Positions 6,819 through 14,857 of a stretch of DNA of 25,393 nucleotides are shown here, piece after piece (position 1 is the first letter of the stretch; every line of letters begins with the position of its first letter). The notes below the pieces were generated by a model that saw nothing but the letters and a program-made list of their open reading frames with translations, had not been told where the DNA came from and did not search any database. The stretch is from UBA3263 sp964554335. GTDB taxonomy: Bacteria > Bacteroidota > Bacteroidia > Bacteroidales > Muribaculaceae. The translations under genes were made by a program, and so were the position numbers. Location: positions 1 through 25,393 of the forward strand of contig CAZKOF010000027.1 of the NCBI GenBank assembly GCA_964554335.1. Reading direction: 5' to 3'.

Positions 6819-6857
6819 AAAAGTTCCGCCTGCCAACCTGCCAAATTGTCAGTCGCG

Positions 6858-7121
6858 CTATTTCGTCTTTTGGCGGTCGTTGTGGAGTTTGATGCCGAAG
6901 ATGATGGCTGAGCAGATGGTGGTTACGACATTGGTCAGGACCAGCGGAATGTTGTTGAGCATTATGCCTTGGACAACGAAGAATACCGAACCGGCGCCCA
7001 GGGCGAGGAATGTCGGCAGGGCAATGCCGTCGGTGTCGCGGGTGCGGATTGTGGTTATTGCCTGCGGCAGGTAGCCGCAGATCATGCAGATTGATGCTAA
7101 GTAGCCGATGATTGTTACCAT
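6858..7121 (-). CDS. SemiSWEET-type sugar transporter
   Basis: An 87-residue membrane protein with three hydrophobic segments (about 2-20, 36-55 and 60-77), the length and layout of bacterial SemiSWEETs, which work as dimers of three-helix bundles. The PQ motif lies in the first helix (GYLPQAITTIRTRDTDGIAL), where the proline-glutamine hinge permits alternating access. Family members passively move sugars across the inner membrane; the sugar cannot be read from sequence. It sits between the foldase terminator and dnaK. No promoter with a good consensus was found in the 147 bases upstream. Confidence 0.88.
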   Translation of the reverse strand: MVTIIGYLASICMICGYLPQAITTIRTRDTDGIALPTFLALGAGSVFFVVQGIMLNNIPLVLTNVVTTICSAIIFGIKLHNDRQKTK

Positions 7122-7126
7122 ATTTT

Positions 7127-7151
7127 AGTGGGTAGTGGGCAGTGGGCAGTG
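7127..7151. repeat. Tandem 7-bp repeat before the SemiSWEET start
   Basis: AGTGGGT followed by two AGTGGGC units and a partial unit lie immediately upstream of the SemiSWEET start codon at 7121. The repeat occupies the place of the 5' leader on the minus strand. Unit number could vary by slippage. Confidence 0.6.
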
Positions 7152-7201
7152 TGCATTGCCTGCCCTTTTATTAACCCTCGCGGGTCGGTTTTTGTTCTCG
7201 C

Positions 7202-7239
7202 AAAAAGAGGGGCGCAGCGACATCTCGTCGACACGCCCC
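7202..7239 (-). terminator. Intrinsic terminator of the foldase gene
   Basis: On the minus strand GGGGCG (7239-7234) pairs with CGCCCC (7214-7209), with an inner CGAC/GTCG stem, and is followed by TCTTTTT (down to 7202). It lies 30 bases past the stop of the PpiD-like gene. Confidence 0.75.
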
Positions 7240-7268
7240 GATTAGGGATGTTTGGGGAAAATATTTTT

Positions 7269-9296
7269 TCATCTGCGGGTAAAGCGCAGGAAGTTGTATT
7301 TCACGTTTCCGTCGCCAAGCAACAGGGCGTCGGGGGTGTTGCCGAGCACGAGGTTCTGGGCCTGGCGTTGGAACTGTATCGATGAGCTCTTCTCGTCGTA
7401 GGGCATCGAGCCTTCGACTGCGTCAACAACGGAGTATACAACGACGTTGCTGTTCCAGCGGACCGGGCCGACAATGTCGCCCTTTTTGGCCGAGCTGAGG
7501 CCGCCGAGCTGGGCATAGTAGTTGTTCGAGAGGTTGACGCCGCGGAGGGTGTCGACGCGCTGGGCGTCGAGCAGCTTCTGATAGTCGGCGAGGGTCTGAC
7601 CTTTGCCTTTGACGTCGTTGATGACGATGTCGGCGTTCTTTTCGGACTGGGCGCTCCGGGTGATGGCGTTGACCAGGCCGGGATAGGTGTAGGGGATGTA
7701 GTCCTTGTATTCGTCAACCACGGCGATAGCGGCCAAGCGAGTGCTCTTGCTGTCGGTGAAGAGGCGGCTGACGTCGCCTTTCTTGGCATCTTCCATTGCC
7801 CATGCAACCATTTCGCGGCTGTCCTCGAGGTTGTCGATGTCGAAAGTCGAGGGATCGATGAGGGTTTCCTGAACCATCAGGCCCTGGGCCATGGCGTTCT
7901 CGTTGTTGAACGCTGCGGCGTTGGGGGCGGTGATGAGGAAGTCGCGCATGCGGGTGTTGAGTTGGTCAATGGTTGCGCGTGAGGGTTCGATGGCGTAGGT
8001 TGCGGTATAGTATTCAACCATCGCTTCGGGTTTGCCCCAGCTTTCGACCGCAACGGCAGCCTGGCCGAGGTTGATATACTTGCCCGTGCCGATTGCCCGG
8101 AGAGTGTCGATGATGTTGGTGAGCTGCTCGAAGGTGAAGTCGGTTGCGGGAACGCTTTGTGCGATGCCTTCAATCGAGTCGGCGGGTTCGCCGGCATTCA
8201 GGCGGGCAATGATTGAGTCGGAGTTGACCGTGCCGTCAAAGACTACCTGAGCGACTTTAGCCTTGTTGACCTTGTTTTCGCGGCTTACCATGCGGGCAAT
8301 CACGAGTTCGGGATTCTGGGGCAGGTAGGCGCTGTTGGTGTTGAGAATCTGAGCTTGGCCCGGTTCTGCGGTCTGGAGGTACTCTTTCAGTCCGGTGACT
8401 TTGATGCCGGCGAGTGCCGTGGAGTCGGCGGTCTGATGCTCGATGATGAAGGCGCCGTTGCCAACCAACGGGTCCATCGACTGTGCTTCCTGAATCTGAG
8501 TGAGAGCCTGTTGAACGGTTTCGACGGCTTTCCGGCGGTCGGCGTCGCTGGCTGAGATGGGCAGGGTCACGTAGCGGACGTAGCGGACTTTGTCGCCACC
8601 GGCAATCTTATAGCCTTCGCGGTGGTTCTTGTAATATTTTTCGATTTCGGCGGGGGTCACCGAGTCATTGGTCTGATAGATGTTCTTGCTGACAGAGGCA
8701 ATGGCATAGGTCGTGTTGCCGCGGTCATAAATCTGCTTCGCGTCGAGCTTGTTGGCGTTGACGGTGCCCTGCAGGAGCTTGAGAAGCTTTTGGGTCAAGA
8801 GCTGGTCTTCGAGGTTCTGCTCGAATTCGGCATATGCGCGGGTGAGCTGGTCGACCTGTTCGGCGTTGAGGCCGGCGGCTTCGGGGTCATTGATTGCGTT
8901 GAGAACGTCGGCCGGGGTGGCGCCGAATTGCTGGTAGAATTGTCCGACAATCTGATAGGGGGCGTTTTCGCCTACCATACATGCCGAGATTTCGGCGGGG
9001 GTGACGGCGAGGCCGAGTTTGTTGAATTCCTGCTTGTAGAGGGCTTCCGTAACGAGGCTGGTCAGCGCCTGCCTGTCGGCGTTCGTGGCCTGGGGGTTCT
9101 GTTCGCGCACGAGGTTTGCCCGTTGGGAGTACGTCTCGTAGTCAATCTTTTCGCCCTTGACCTCGGCCACTGTGGTCTGGTCGATGAAGAGGCTCAGGGG
9201 GTTGTCGATGATAGTGATGATGAACAGAAAGAGTGCAACGAAGATGATGCTCACGAGGAGCACCGATCTGCTGCGGATTTTTTCGAGTGTTGCCAT
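7269..9296 (-). CDS. PpiD/SurA-like periplasmic peptidyl-prolyl isomerase, membrane-anchored
   Basis: A 675-residue protein that begins with a short cytosolic stretch and one transmembrane helix (about 13-31), with the remainder in the periplasm. The region after the helix (AEVKGEKIDYETYSQRANLVREQNPQ onward) is the SurA/PpiD N-terminal chaperone domain, with the typical LVTEALYKQEF helix. Parvulin-like segments follow but are divergent, as in PpiD of other Bacteroidales, so catalytic activity is uncertain and a holdase role at the Sec exit is plausible. PpiD proteins in E. coli associate with SecYEG; here secG lies two genes upstream. It has its own promoter (9341-9372) and terminator (7202-7239), so it is a single-gene unit. 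Confidence 0.88.
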   Translation of the reverse strand: MATLEKIRSRSVLLVSIIFVALFLFIITIIDNPLSLFIDQTTVAEVKGEKIDYETYSQRANLVREQNPQATNADRQALTSLVTEALYKQEFNKLGLAVTPAEISACMVGENAPYQIVGQFYQQFGATPADVLNAINDPEAAGLNAEQVDQLTRAYAEFEQNLEDQLLTQKLLKLLQGTVNANKLDAKQIYDRGNTTYAIASVSKNIYQTNDSVTPAEIEKYYKNHREGYKIAGGDKVRYVRYVTLPISASDADRRKAVETVQQALTQIQEAQSMDPLVGNGAFIIEHQTADSTALAGIKVTGLKEYLQTAEPGQAQILNTNSAYLPQNPELVIARMVSRENKVNKAKVAQVVFDGTVNSDSIIARLNAGEPADSIEGIAQSVPATDFTFEQLTNIIDTLRAIGTGKYINLGQAAVAVESWGKPEAMVEYYTATYAIEPSRATIDQLNTRMRDFLITAPNAAAFNNENAMAQGLMVQETLIDPSTFDIDNLEDSREMVAWAMEDAKKGDVSRLFTDSKSTRLAAIAVVDEYKDYIPYTYPGLVNAITRSAQSEKNADIVINDVKGKGQTLADYQKLLDAQRVDTLRGVNLSNNYYAQLGGLSSAKKGDIVGPVRWNSNVVVYSVVDAVEGSMPYDEKSSSIQFQRQAQNLVLGNTPDALLLGDGNVKYNFLRFTRR

Positions 9297-9340
9297 TTAT
9301 TTATGGTAGTGGTGAATTGTTTGCTTGTTTATTCAGCGCG

Positions 9341-9372
9341 CAAAGTTATGTAAATATTTTGGTTTTTGCAAA
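9341..9372 (-). promoter_or_regulatory. Promoter of the PpiD-like gene
   Basis: On the minus strand TTTG (9372-9369), a 20-base spacer and TAACTTTG (9348-9341) form one of the best Bacteroidota promoter matches in the window. The -33 element abuts the prfB stop codon. The predicted leader is about 40 bases. Confidence 0.7.
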
Positions 9373-10492
9373 TTATTGCTCTTGCTCTCCGGCGAATTCC
9401 ATCAGGTATGCTTTGATGAAATCGTCGATGTCGCCGTCCATAACCCCGCCGACGTCGCTTGTCTGGTAATTGGTGCGGTGGTCTTTCACGCGGCGGTCAT
9501 CAAAGACGTAGGAGCGTATCTGGCTGCCCCATTCAATCTTCATCTTGCCGGCTTCGACTTTTGCCTGTTCGGCGAGGCGGCGCTGCAACTCCTTGTCGTA
9601 TAGAATGGAGCGTAGCTGGCGCATTGCGTTCTCTTTGTTTTTGGGTTGGTCACGGGTCTCGGTGTTCTCAATGAGAATCTCCTCTTTTTCGCCGGTATAG
9701 GGGTCGGTATATTGATAGCGCAGGCGCACACCCGACTCCACTTTGTTGACGTTCTGGCCTCCGGCGCCGCCTGAGCGGAACGTGTCCCAGCTGATAAGGG
9801 CCGGTTCGACTTTCACGTCGATGGTGTCGTCGACCAGCGGGGTCACGAATACCGACGCGAACGAGGTCATGCGCTTGCCCTGGGCGTTGTAGGGGCTGAC
9901 ACGCACAAGGCGGTGTACGCCATTTTCGCTCTTGAGGTAGCCGTAGGCAAAGTCGCCCTCAATGTTGATGGTGACCGATTTGATGCCGGCTTCCTCGCCG
10001 TCGAGAATGTTGGCAATCGATGTCTTGTAGCCGTTGCGTTCGGCCCAGCGCAGATACATGCGCATGAGCATCGACGCCCAGTCCTGGCTCTCCGTGCCTC
10101 CGGCGCCGGAGTTGATTTTGAGAACAACGTCCATCTTGTCCTCTTCGCGGCGGAGCATGTTGCGAAGCTCCAGCGCTTCTATTTTCGCGATGGTTTCGCC
10201 ATAGATAGCGTCGACCTCCTCTTCGGTGACGAGCTCTTCTTTGAAGAAGTCACAGGCTAACCGGAGTTCGTCACAAGCCTTCTCAACCTCCTCATAACCT
10301 TTAATCCAGGCCTGGAGGTCTTTGATTTTTTTCATCTGTGCCTGCGCTTCCTTAGGGTGCTCCCAAAAGTCGGGCACGTGGGTGCGGAGTTCTTCTTCTT
10401 CGACTTCTATTTTCTTGTTATCGATGTCAAAGATACCTCCTCAGCGCAAGCCGGCGCTCAAAGGTCTCTTTTAATTGTTCCTGCGTAATCAT
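9373..10492 (-). CDS. prfB: Peptide chain release factor 2, with +1 programmed frameshift
   Basis: RF2 recognises UGA and UAA and releases the finished peptide at the ribosome. The gene starts at ATG 10492 and reads 21 codons to CTT, then an in-frame TGA (10429-10427). Skipping the T at 10429 continues with GAC at 10428 into the long frame, giving a protein of 372 residues, close to the 365 of E. coli RF2. The catalytic GGQ is at about 244-246 (RSGGAGGQNVN). The UGA-recognition tripeptide, SPF in E. coli, reads SPY here (about 199-201). The TGA is not an error: an AGGAGG lies 3 bases before the CTT, as in the classical autoregulatory site, where low RF2 stalls termination and favours frameshifting. 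It is 25 bases after secG, probably the same operon. Confidence 0.96.
10427..10441 (-). promoter_or_regulatory. prfB +1 frameshift signal
   Basis: On the minus strand the order is AGGAGG (10441-10436), TAT, CTT (10432-10430), TGA (10429-10427) and then C. This matches the classical Shine-Dalgarno-like, CTT slippery codon and TGAC stop arrangement, with the same 3-base spacing as in E. coli. Confidence 0.95.
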
Positions 10493-10517
10493 GCGTTAAA
10501 TATCTTTCAGGGAGTGA

Positions 10518-10841
10518 TTACTCTGCGGGAGCCGCGGGGGTCGCCGGCGCTTCAATGTCGAGGGCCGGAGCTGCGGGTGCTTCAACCTGCGAGCGAATTT
10601 GGGTGCTCTTCGTGAGTTCGGGGGCAACGAAGACGCTGAGAATCGACAGGAAGCAGATGATGCCTGCGAGCCACCAGGTTACTTTCTCGATAACGTCATT
10701 CGTGCGCTTAACGCCGAGAATCGAGTTGGAGCTTGCAAAGGTCGAGCCGAGGCCGCCGCCTTTGGATTTCTGAATCAGGACTACGCCAATCAGCAGAATT
10801 GCGGCGAGAATCGTCAGGATTATTACCAGGGTGTAAATCAT
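10518..10841 (-). CDS. secG: Preprotein translocase subunit SecG
   Basis: A 107-residue inner-membrane protein with two hydrophobic helices (about 3-24 and 54-72). The conserved SecG loop between them, QKSKGGGLGSTFASSNSILGVKR, is intact. SecG assists SecA-driven export through SecYEG. The tail is rich in alanine, proline and glutamate (PAAPALDIEAPATPAAPAE), common in Bacteroidota SecG and probably disordered. The gene lies 11 bases after the TPR protein gene and 25 bases before prfB, inside one minus-strand unit. Confidence 0.95.
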   Translation of the reverse strand: MIYTLVIILTILAAILLIGVVLIQKSKGGGLGSTFASSNSILGVKRTNDVIEKVTWWLAGIICFLSILSVFVAPELTKSTQIRSQVEAPAAPALDIEAPATPAAPAE

Positions 10842-10852
10842 AATCAGTTGGT

Positions 10853-11635
10853 TTATTGTTGGTTATTGTTTTCGGCGATAGATATGGTTTTACGCTCCTC
10901 GATGGCGATGAGCTTTTCGAGGAAGCGTAATTGGTCTGCAAAGTAAATACTTTTTTGCGGAAAATTCAAATTTAAGTGGCTTATAATTTCGTGAGCTTTG
11001 GCATATTTGTGTTGTTTTATGTAGACCCGGGCGAGGCTTTCCGAGAGCATTGAGTCATCGGAAACTACAGGCTTTTTTACGGGTGACTGCGGCTTTTGCT
11101 GTGGTTCGGGCTCCTCCTTGAGCGTCGTCGCCGGAAAACGGCCCTCCGAGGCCTTGCTCTTTATAATGAACGAGTTGATGAGGTCGTCTGGCGAGCCTGC
11201 AGGGGCATCGTCGGGTTGCGGAACGCTCTGCTCCTCCTCGCGGGCAAGCATCTGGGCATAGTCCGGCGTCGGATTGAAAATCAGTCGTTCAAGCAGCTCT
11301 TCCTCGGTCCGTGAGGTCGTGCCGTATGTGGTCAGAAATTTCTCAATCGTTCCCTCCGTGTCGGGAGTCGACGGGCGCTCTATCGGATAGAAGCGGCTGA
11401 GGTCGATCGACAGGTCGGCATTGACCGCCATCGACATCTGCTCCAAATCAGGGGCGGCCACTGCCAGGCGCGAAAGTAATGCCGCCCGCTCCTCGGGGGA
11501 AACATCGTTGGCATTGCGCAGGCGCGACACCGCCGGCAGAAGCCACCACGGAGCCTCCGCCGCAAGCACGTCAACGGTTTCTCGCGAAGGCGCCCCGCCG
11601 TCCAGCCAACGTTCTATTTCTTCTCTATCAACCAT
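10853..11635 (-). CDS. TPR-containing protein of the lptE-secG operon, function unknown
   Basis: A 260-residue protein without signal peptide or membrane helix. The N-terminal part (about 1-100) is helical and rich in E, R and A. A low-complexity linker with P, Q, E and D (about 130-190) follows. A C-terminal segment resembles one or two TPR-like helices (SESLARVYIKQHKYAKAHEI, about 202-221), then a PQKSIYFADQLRFLEKLI stretch typical of the tail of TPR units. Proteins of this shape sit beside secG in other Bacteroidales to my recollection, which suggests a link to export or envelope assembly, but no function is established. It starts 93 bases after lptE and probably relies on read-through. 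Confidence 0.8.
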   Translation of the reverse strand: MVDREEIERWLDGGAPSRETVDVLAAEAPWWLLPAVSRLRNANDVSPEERAALLSRLAVAAPDLEQMSMAVNADLSIDLSRFYPIERPSTPDTEGTIEKFLTTYGTTSRTEEELLERLIFNPTPDYAQMLAREEEQSVPQPDDAPAGSPDDLINSFIIKSKASEGRFPATTLKEEPEPQQKPQSPVKKPVVSDDSMLSESLARVYIKQHKYAKAHEIISHLNLNFPQKSIYFADQLRFLEKLIAIEERKTISIAENNNQQ

Positions 11636-11649
11636 GTATCTTTAAGATT

Positions 11650-11685
11650 ATAAAACTTATAAATCTTATAAAACTTATAAGTCTT
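11650..11685. repeat. AT-rich 18-bp tandem repeat between lptE and the TPR gene
   Basis: Two copies of an 18-bp unit differing at one position, the first being ATAAAACTTATAAATCTT, lie at 11650-11667 and 11668-11685; a partial third copy follows. They fill the 93-base gap, which otherwise holds no -7 element or terminator. Confidence 0.7.
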
Positions 11686-11728
11686 ATAACTCTCGATTTT
11701 TAACTTTTCATTTTTCATTTTCAATCCC

Positions 11729-12250
11729 TTACCAATTCCCCAGCGTGGCATTGAAAATCAGTTCCACGAGCTCCTGCGAAATCTCCGTGCAGAGCTGATC
11801 CTGCACGTCCGTGAGCATCTCGTTAGCATCGAAATTACGATAAGCCGAGAATGTCTGGTCAATATCCTTACCCTCGGCGCGGTTATCTATATAGCGAACG
11901 CGCACCGTGATAGTCAGACGCGTTTGTGCCGCATAAGCATCCTCTCCGACGGCCATCGGCGTGAGATTATACCCTGTGATTTCGCCCTCGAGCTGAAGGT
12001 CGGCGTTATTATTGCCGACCGAGGTCCGCAGGCGCGTGTTACGCTCGATGTAGTCTACCAGAGTATTCTCGAAAGTGATTTGCAACGGAGAATAAACCAG
12101 CGCCGCGCGAATCGGAAAATTGGCGATGTTGATTGTGCGGTAGACCGAATAGTCTATCGCCGAGCCGTTGAGCTTATACGAAGGCACGCAGCCGCTGAAA
12201 AAGAAACACACGGCGGCGACCGCCAATGCCGAAACTCTATTCCAGGCCAT
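11729..12250 (-). CDS. lptE: LptE-family outer-membrane lipoprotein
   Basis: A 173-residue lipoprotein. The signal peptide ends in the lipobox FSGC, putting the lipidated cysteine at 21. The mature part has the LptE pattern: a strand with SIDYSVYRTINIANFPI-like spacing near the N terminus, a helix with FENTLVDYIERNTRL, then EGEITGYNLTPMAV and a long strand TRLTITVRVRYIDN. LptE plugs the LptD barrel and helps place lipopolysaccharide in the outer membrane. The start overlaps the end of the sigma-54 regulator gene by 14 bases, so the two are translationally linked. This pairing is common in Bacteroidales by my recollection. Confidence 0.87.
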   Translation of the reverse strand: MAWNRVSALAVAAVCFFFSGCVPSYKLNGSAIDYSVYRTINIANFPIRAALVYSPLQITFENTLVDYIERNTRLRTSVGNNNADLQLEGEITGYNLTPMAVGEDAYAAQTRLTITVRVRYIDNRAEGKDIDQTFSAYRNFDANEMLTDVQDQLCTEISQELVELIFNATLGNW

Positions 12251-13442
12251 AATCGCGTATCTTCCTGTAAAGGGTTCGTTCGCTGATATTAAGCTCCATG
12301 GCCGTCTGTTTCCGTCGGCCGCCGTTGCGCTCGAGGCTCTCGCGAATCATCTCGCGCTCCGTCTCCTCGAGCGAGCGCGGTGCCGCCGGAGTAGTGTTCG
12401 TCTCCGCAATGGCGCGCGGTTCCTCGGTGTAGGGGGTGAACGTTGCCGGTGCCGCCTGAAGCTCACGTGCATCTGAAAAATGCATCAGCGGAGCCGACTC
12501 TGAATCCTTTGCGCTCAGGCGCGAACGCAGGTCGTCAACCTCCGAGCGTAGCGAAAAAATCAGATTGAAAAGCATGTCGCGCTCCCGCGAATACGCGTGA
12601 CCGTCGGCGCCGCCCGGATTAGACGTCAGGGCCGGAGTATAGACCATCGGCGGCAGATACTGCTCCAGGCGTTCGCGCCCGACGGGCTTGTCCGCCTCGA
12701 AAAGAGCTAACTGCTCAACAATATTCTTCAGCTGGCGCACATTTCCCGGCCAGCGGTAAGAGCGCAACAACGCCCTGGCCCCGTCGGTAAGTTCCAACTC
12801 CGGAGTCGAATACTTCTCTGCAAAATCGGCCGCAAACTTGCGTGCCAGCAGCGGGATGTCAGCGTCGCGGTCGCGAAGCGGCGGAACGTTAATCTGAACC
12901 GTTGAAAGGCGATAATACAAGTCCTCGCGAAAACGACCTTCCGAAACCGCCTTCGCCATGTCAACGTTCGTTGCCGCAACTATGCGGATATTCGTCTTCT
13001 GGACCTGCGACGATCCGACTTTCAGAAACTCGCCCGTTTCCAGCACTCTCAGCAGGCGCGCCTGCGTTGTCAGAGGCAGCTCCGCGACCTCATCAAGAAA
13101 TATCGTGCCGCCGTCAGCCTCCTCGAAATAGCCCTTTCGCGAGGCCACGGCGCCCGTAAACGCGCCCTTTTCATGACCGAAAAGCTCCGAATCGATGGTC
13201 CCCTCGGGGATGGCACCGCAGTTAACCGCGATGTAAGGCGCATGCTTGCGCGCCCCCGCCGAATGAATTAACTTCGGGAAAAACTCCTTGCCCGTGCCGC
13301 TCTCGCCGATAACCAGCACCGACAAATCTATCGGAGCCACACGCAGAGCACGCCCCACCGCCTCCAGCAAAGCCGGCGCGGAGCCAACGATTCCCAGCCG
13401 CTGCTTCGCGGCCTGTATGTCAGCGGGCGTAATCTGATTCAC
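12237..13442 (-). CDS. Sigma-54-dependent enhancer-binding transcription regulator (AAA+ and Fis HTH)
   Basis: An AAA+ activator of sigma-54 RNA polymerase of 401 residues when begun at the GTG at 13442. Walker A is GESGTGK (46-52), the sigma-54 contact loop is GAFTGA (93-98) and Walker B is GGTIFLDE (111-118). The arginine-finger region RFREDLYYRLS and the RWPGNVRQLKN sensor II motif follow. The C terminus is a Fis-type helix-turn-helix (RKQTAMELNISERTLYRKIRDYGL). There is no receiver or GAF domain in front, so it is probably controlled by level or by a partner. The frame is open to 13508, but the strong promoter at 13448-13478 overlaps that extension, which makes the GTG the likely start. 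Confidence 0.93.
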   Translation of the reverse strand: MNQITPADIQAAKQRLGIVGSAPALLEAVGRALRVAPIDLSVLVIGESGTGKEFFPKLIHSAGARKHAPYIAVNCGAIPEGTIDSELFGHEKGAFTGAVASRKGYFEEADGGTIFLDEVAELPLTTQARLLRVLETGEFLKVGSSQVQKTNIRIVAATNVDMAKAVSEGRFREDLYYRLSTVQINVPPLRDRDADIPLLARKFAADFAEKYSTPELELTDGARALLRSYRWPGNVRQLKNIVEQLALFEADKPVGRERLEQYLPPMVYTPALTSNPGGADGHAYSRERDMLFNLIFSLRSEVDDLRSRLSAKDSESAPLMHFSDARELQAAPATFTPYTEEPRAIAETNTTPAAPRSLEETEREMIRESLERNGGRRKQTAMELNISERTLYRKIRDYGLE

Positions 13443-13447
13443 AACTG

Positions 13448-13478
13448 CAAAGTTAAGCAAAATCCTCCGTCTTTGCAA
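13448..13478 (-). promoter_or_regulatory. Promoter of the sigma-54 regulator/lptE operon
   Basis: On the minus strand TTG (13478-13476), a 20-base spacer and TAACTTTG (13455-13448) match the Bacteroidota consensus. The start site is predicted at about 13443, next to the GTG at 13442, so the message would be essentially leaderless. Confidence 0.65.
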
Positions 13479-13522
13479 AAAATCGGCGCCCCACGCTTCG
13501 CAAAACAACCGGTCGGCGCGAA

Positions 13523-13552
13523 CCGCAGAGCGGCAAACAGGCGCGTAGCGCC
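13523..13552 (-). repeat. Two further short hairpins behind the TolC terminator
   Basis: GGCGC-GTA-GCGCC (13540-13552) and CCGC-AGA-GCGG (13523-13533) are tight hairpins with 3-base loops. They follow the terminator at 13589-13606 on the minus strand and share its GCGTAGCG core in part. The first is followed by TGTTTG on the minus strand and may act as a back-up terminator before the next promoter. Confidence 0.5.
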
Positions 13553-13588
13553 CGCGGCCCGGGGTGAGGCACCGTATCTCCTTCCCCG

Positions 13589-13606
13589 AAAAAGCCGCGT
13601 AGCGGC
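13589..13606 (-). terminator. Intrinsic terminator of the relA-to-tolC unit
   Basis: On the minus strand GCCGC, the loop TAC and GCGGC are followed at once by TTTTT (13593-13589). It lies 61 bases past the stop of the TolC-like gene and cleanly separates the efflux unit from the sigma-54 regulator. Confidence 0.8.
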
Positions 13607-13666
13607 GAAACTTTCGCTCACATATTTTCCCTGGCTCCCGTAGGGTGTCCGGGGAATTACGGTTTG

Positions 13667-14827
13667 TCAGAGTCCGAGGGTCAGGGTTGTCAGCAGGGTG
13701 TTGTAGGTAAGCAGGTGCGATAGGTAGTCGAGGCGGGCGGTCAGGTAGAAGTTGAGTTCCGAGAAGTATTCTATGTAGCTGAGCTGGCCGCCGTCAAGCG
13801 AGCGTTTGAGAAGGGTGGGGTAGTCGCTGCCGAAGGCGTAGGAGTAGTCTGCCAGTAGTTTTGCGGTCAGCAGCGCGGTCGAGTGGTCGGCGGCAATCCT
13901 GACGCGGCGGTCGGTTGCGGCCTGCTCTGCGCGTAGCTCCAGGGCGCGGGCCTGCCAGCGGGCGGCCTCGGCGCGTGGTTTTGCTGAAAAGGACGGCAGG
14001 ATGAGCCCCAGAGAGATGCCGTGGAAATATTCGGCTCCCTCGCGTTCAAAAGCGTAGCCGACGCTCAGCCCGGGGTAGAGCGCCATGCGTTCGGCGCGGG
14101 CGTCGAGGGTCATGGTTTCGGCCTGTTGGCGCAGGGCCATGATTTCGGGCGTCGGCGCGTTCAGATATTTTTCCAACGGCAGGAGCGTGAGCTCGGGATA
14201 TGTGCGCAGCTCGGCCGATGCTGAAGGCAGGGAGCCGCCGTTAAGCGTTGCAAGCTCCTCGAGGGCTGCGGTGCGGGTGGCCTCTACTTCGGCAAGTTGT
14301 TGCTTCATACTGACCTCCTCGAGGGCTACTTTGCGGTGGTCGAGCTCCGTAATCTGGCGTTCGCGCAACATCGTGTGCATCGAGCCGTGGAGCGAGTCGA
14401 GGTTGTTTACAATCGTGCGCAGCATGTCGCACCGCAGGTTGGCATCGATAATCCGGCAGAGCAGCAGCGACGTCTGCAGGCGCAGGGTGCGGGTCGATGC
14501 CTCGAGCCCCGATTTCAGGGCCTGCTCGGCGCTGCGCGCGGCCCGGCGGCGGGCGCCGTAAGCTCCGGGCCAGTCAAACGATTGCGATATTTCGGCCTCC
14601 AGTTTGGTCTCGCCTGAGCGAACCGACGGCCACTTATATCCGAAGCTCAGTTCTGTGGCGGCGAGGCGGTTGTCGGCAACGCGGGCCATCACCTCGGCGC
14701 GCAGTGCGGCCTTTTCTGCCGCCAGGCCCGGGTTATTCATGATGACTTCGTCGACTATAGAACCGGTTTCCGATGCTGACGCGATTACGGATAGAGCTGC
14801 CAGTAAAATGCTTGCCGTATATTTCAT
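13667..14827 (-). CDS. TolC-family outer-membrane efflux channel (RND partner)
   Basis: A 386-residue outer-membrane factor with a signal peptide (about 1-19, cleaved near ASA-SETG). It has the two-fold TolC layout: long alpha-helical stretches rich in A, E, L and R (about 24-60, 90-195, 230-250 and 285-360) alternating with strand segments such as ELSFGYKWPSV and PGLSVGYAFER that build the barrel. Members of this branch form the trimeric exit duct for CusA/CzcA-type pumps. It follows the RND gene by 30 bases and is the last gene of the unit, ending at a strong terminator. At 386 residues it is shorter than E. coli CusC (about 460), but no frameshift is seen. Confidence 0.9.
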   Translation of the reverse strand: MKYTASILLAALSVIASASETGSIVDEVIMNNPGLAAEKAALRAEVMARVADNRLAATELSFGYKWPSVRSGETKLEAEISQSFDWPGAYGARRRAARSAEQALKSGLEASTRTLRLQTSLLLCRIIDANLRCDMLRTIVNNLDSLHGSMHTMLRERQITELDHRKVALEEVSMKQQLAEVEATRTAALEELATLNGGSLPSASAELRTYPELTLLPLEKYLNAPTPEIMALRQQAETMTLDARAERMALYPGLSVGYAFEREGAEYFHGISLGLILPSFSAKPRAEAARWQARALELRAEQAATDRRVRIAADHSTALLTAKLLADYSYAFGSDYPTLLKRSLDGGQLSYIEYFSELNFYLTARLDYLSHLLTYNTLLTTLTLGL

Positions 14828-14857
14828 GCAGAAATGTAATAGGAGTGAATAAAATTA

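Noticed and set aside
7127..7151. 7-bp tandem repeat as a CRISPR or regulator-binding array
   Set aside because: The units are contiguous without spacers and only three and a half are present; a simple slippage repeat explains it.
10427..10429. In-frame TGA near the start of prfB as a sequencing error or pseudogene
   Set aside because: The surrounding AGGAGG, TAT, CTT, TGA, C is the classical programmed frameshift site, and both frames match RF2.
13443..13508. Upstream extension of the sigma-54 regulator to the ATG at 13508
   Set aside because: The extension overlaps a full promoter consensus and its residues do not look like the family; the GTG at 13442 gives the usual start.
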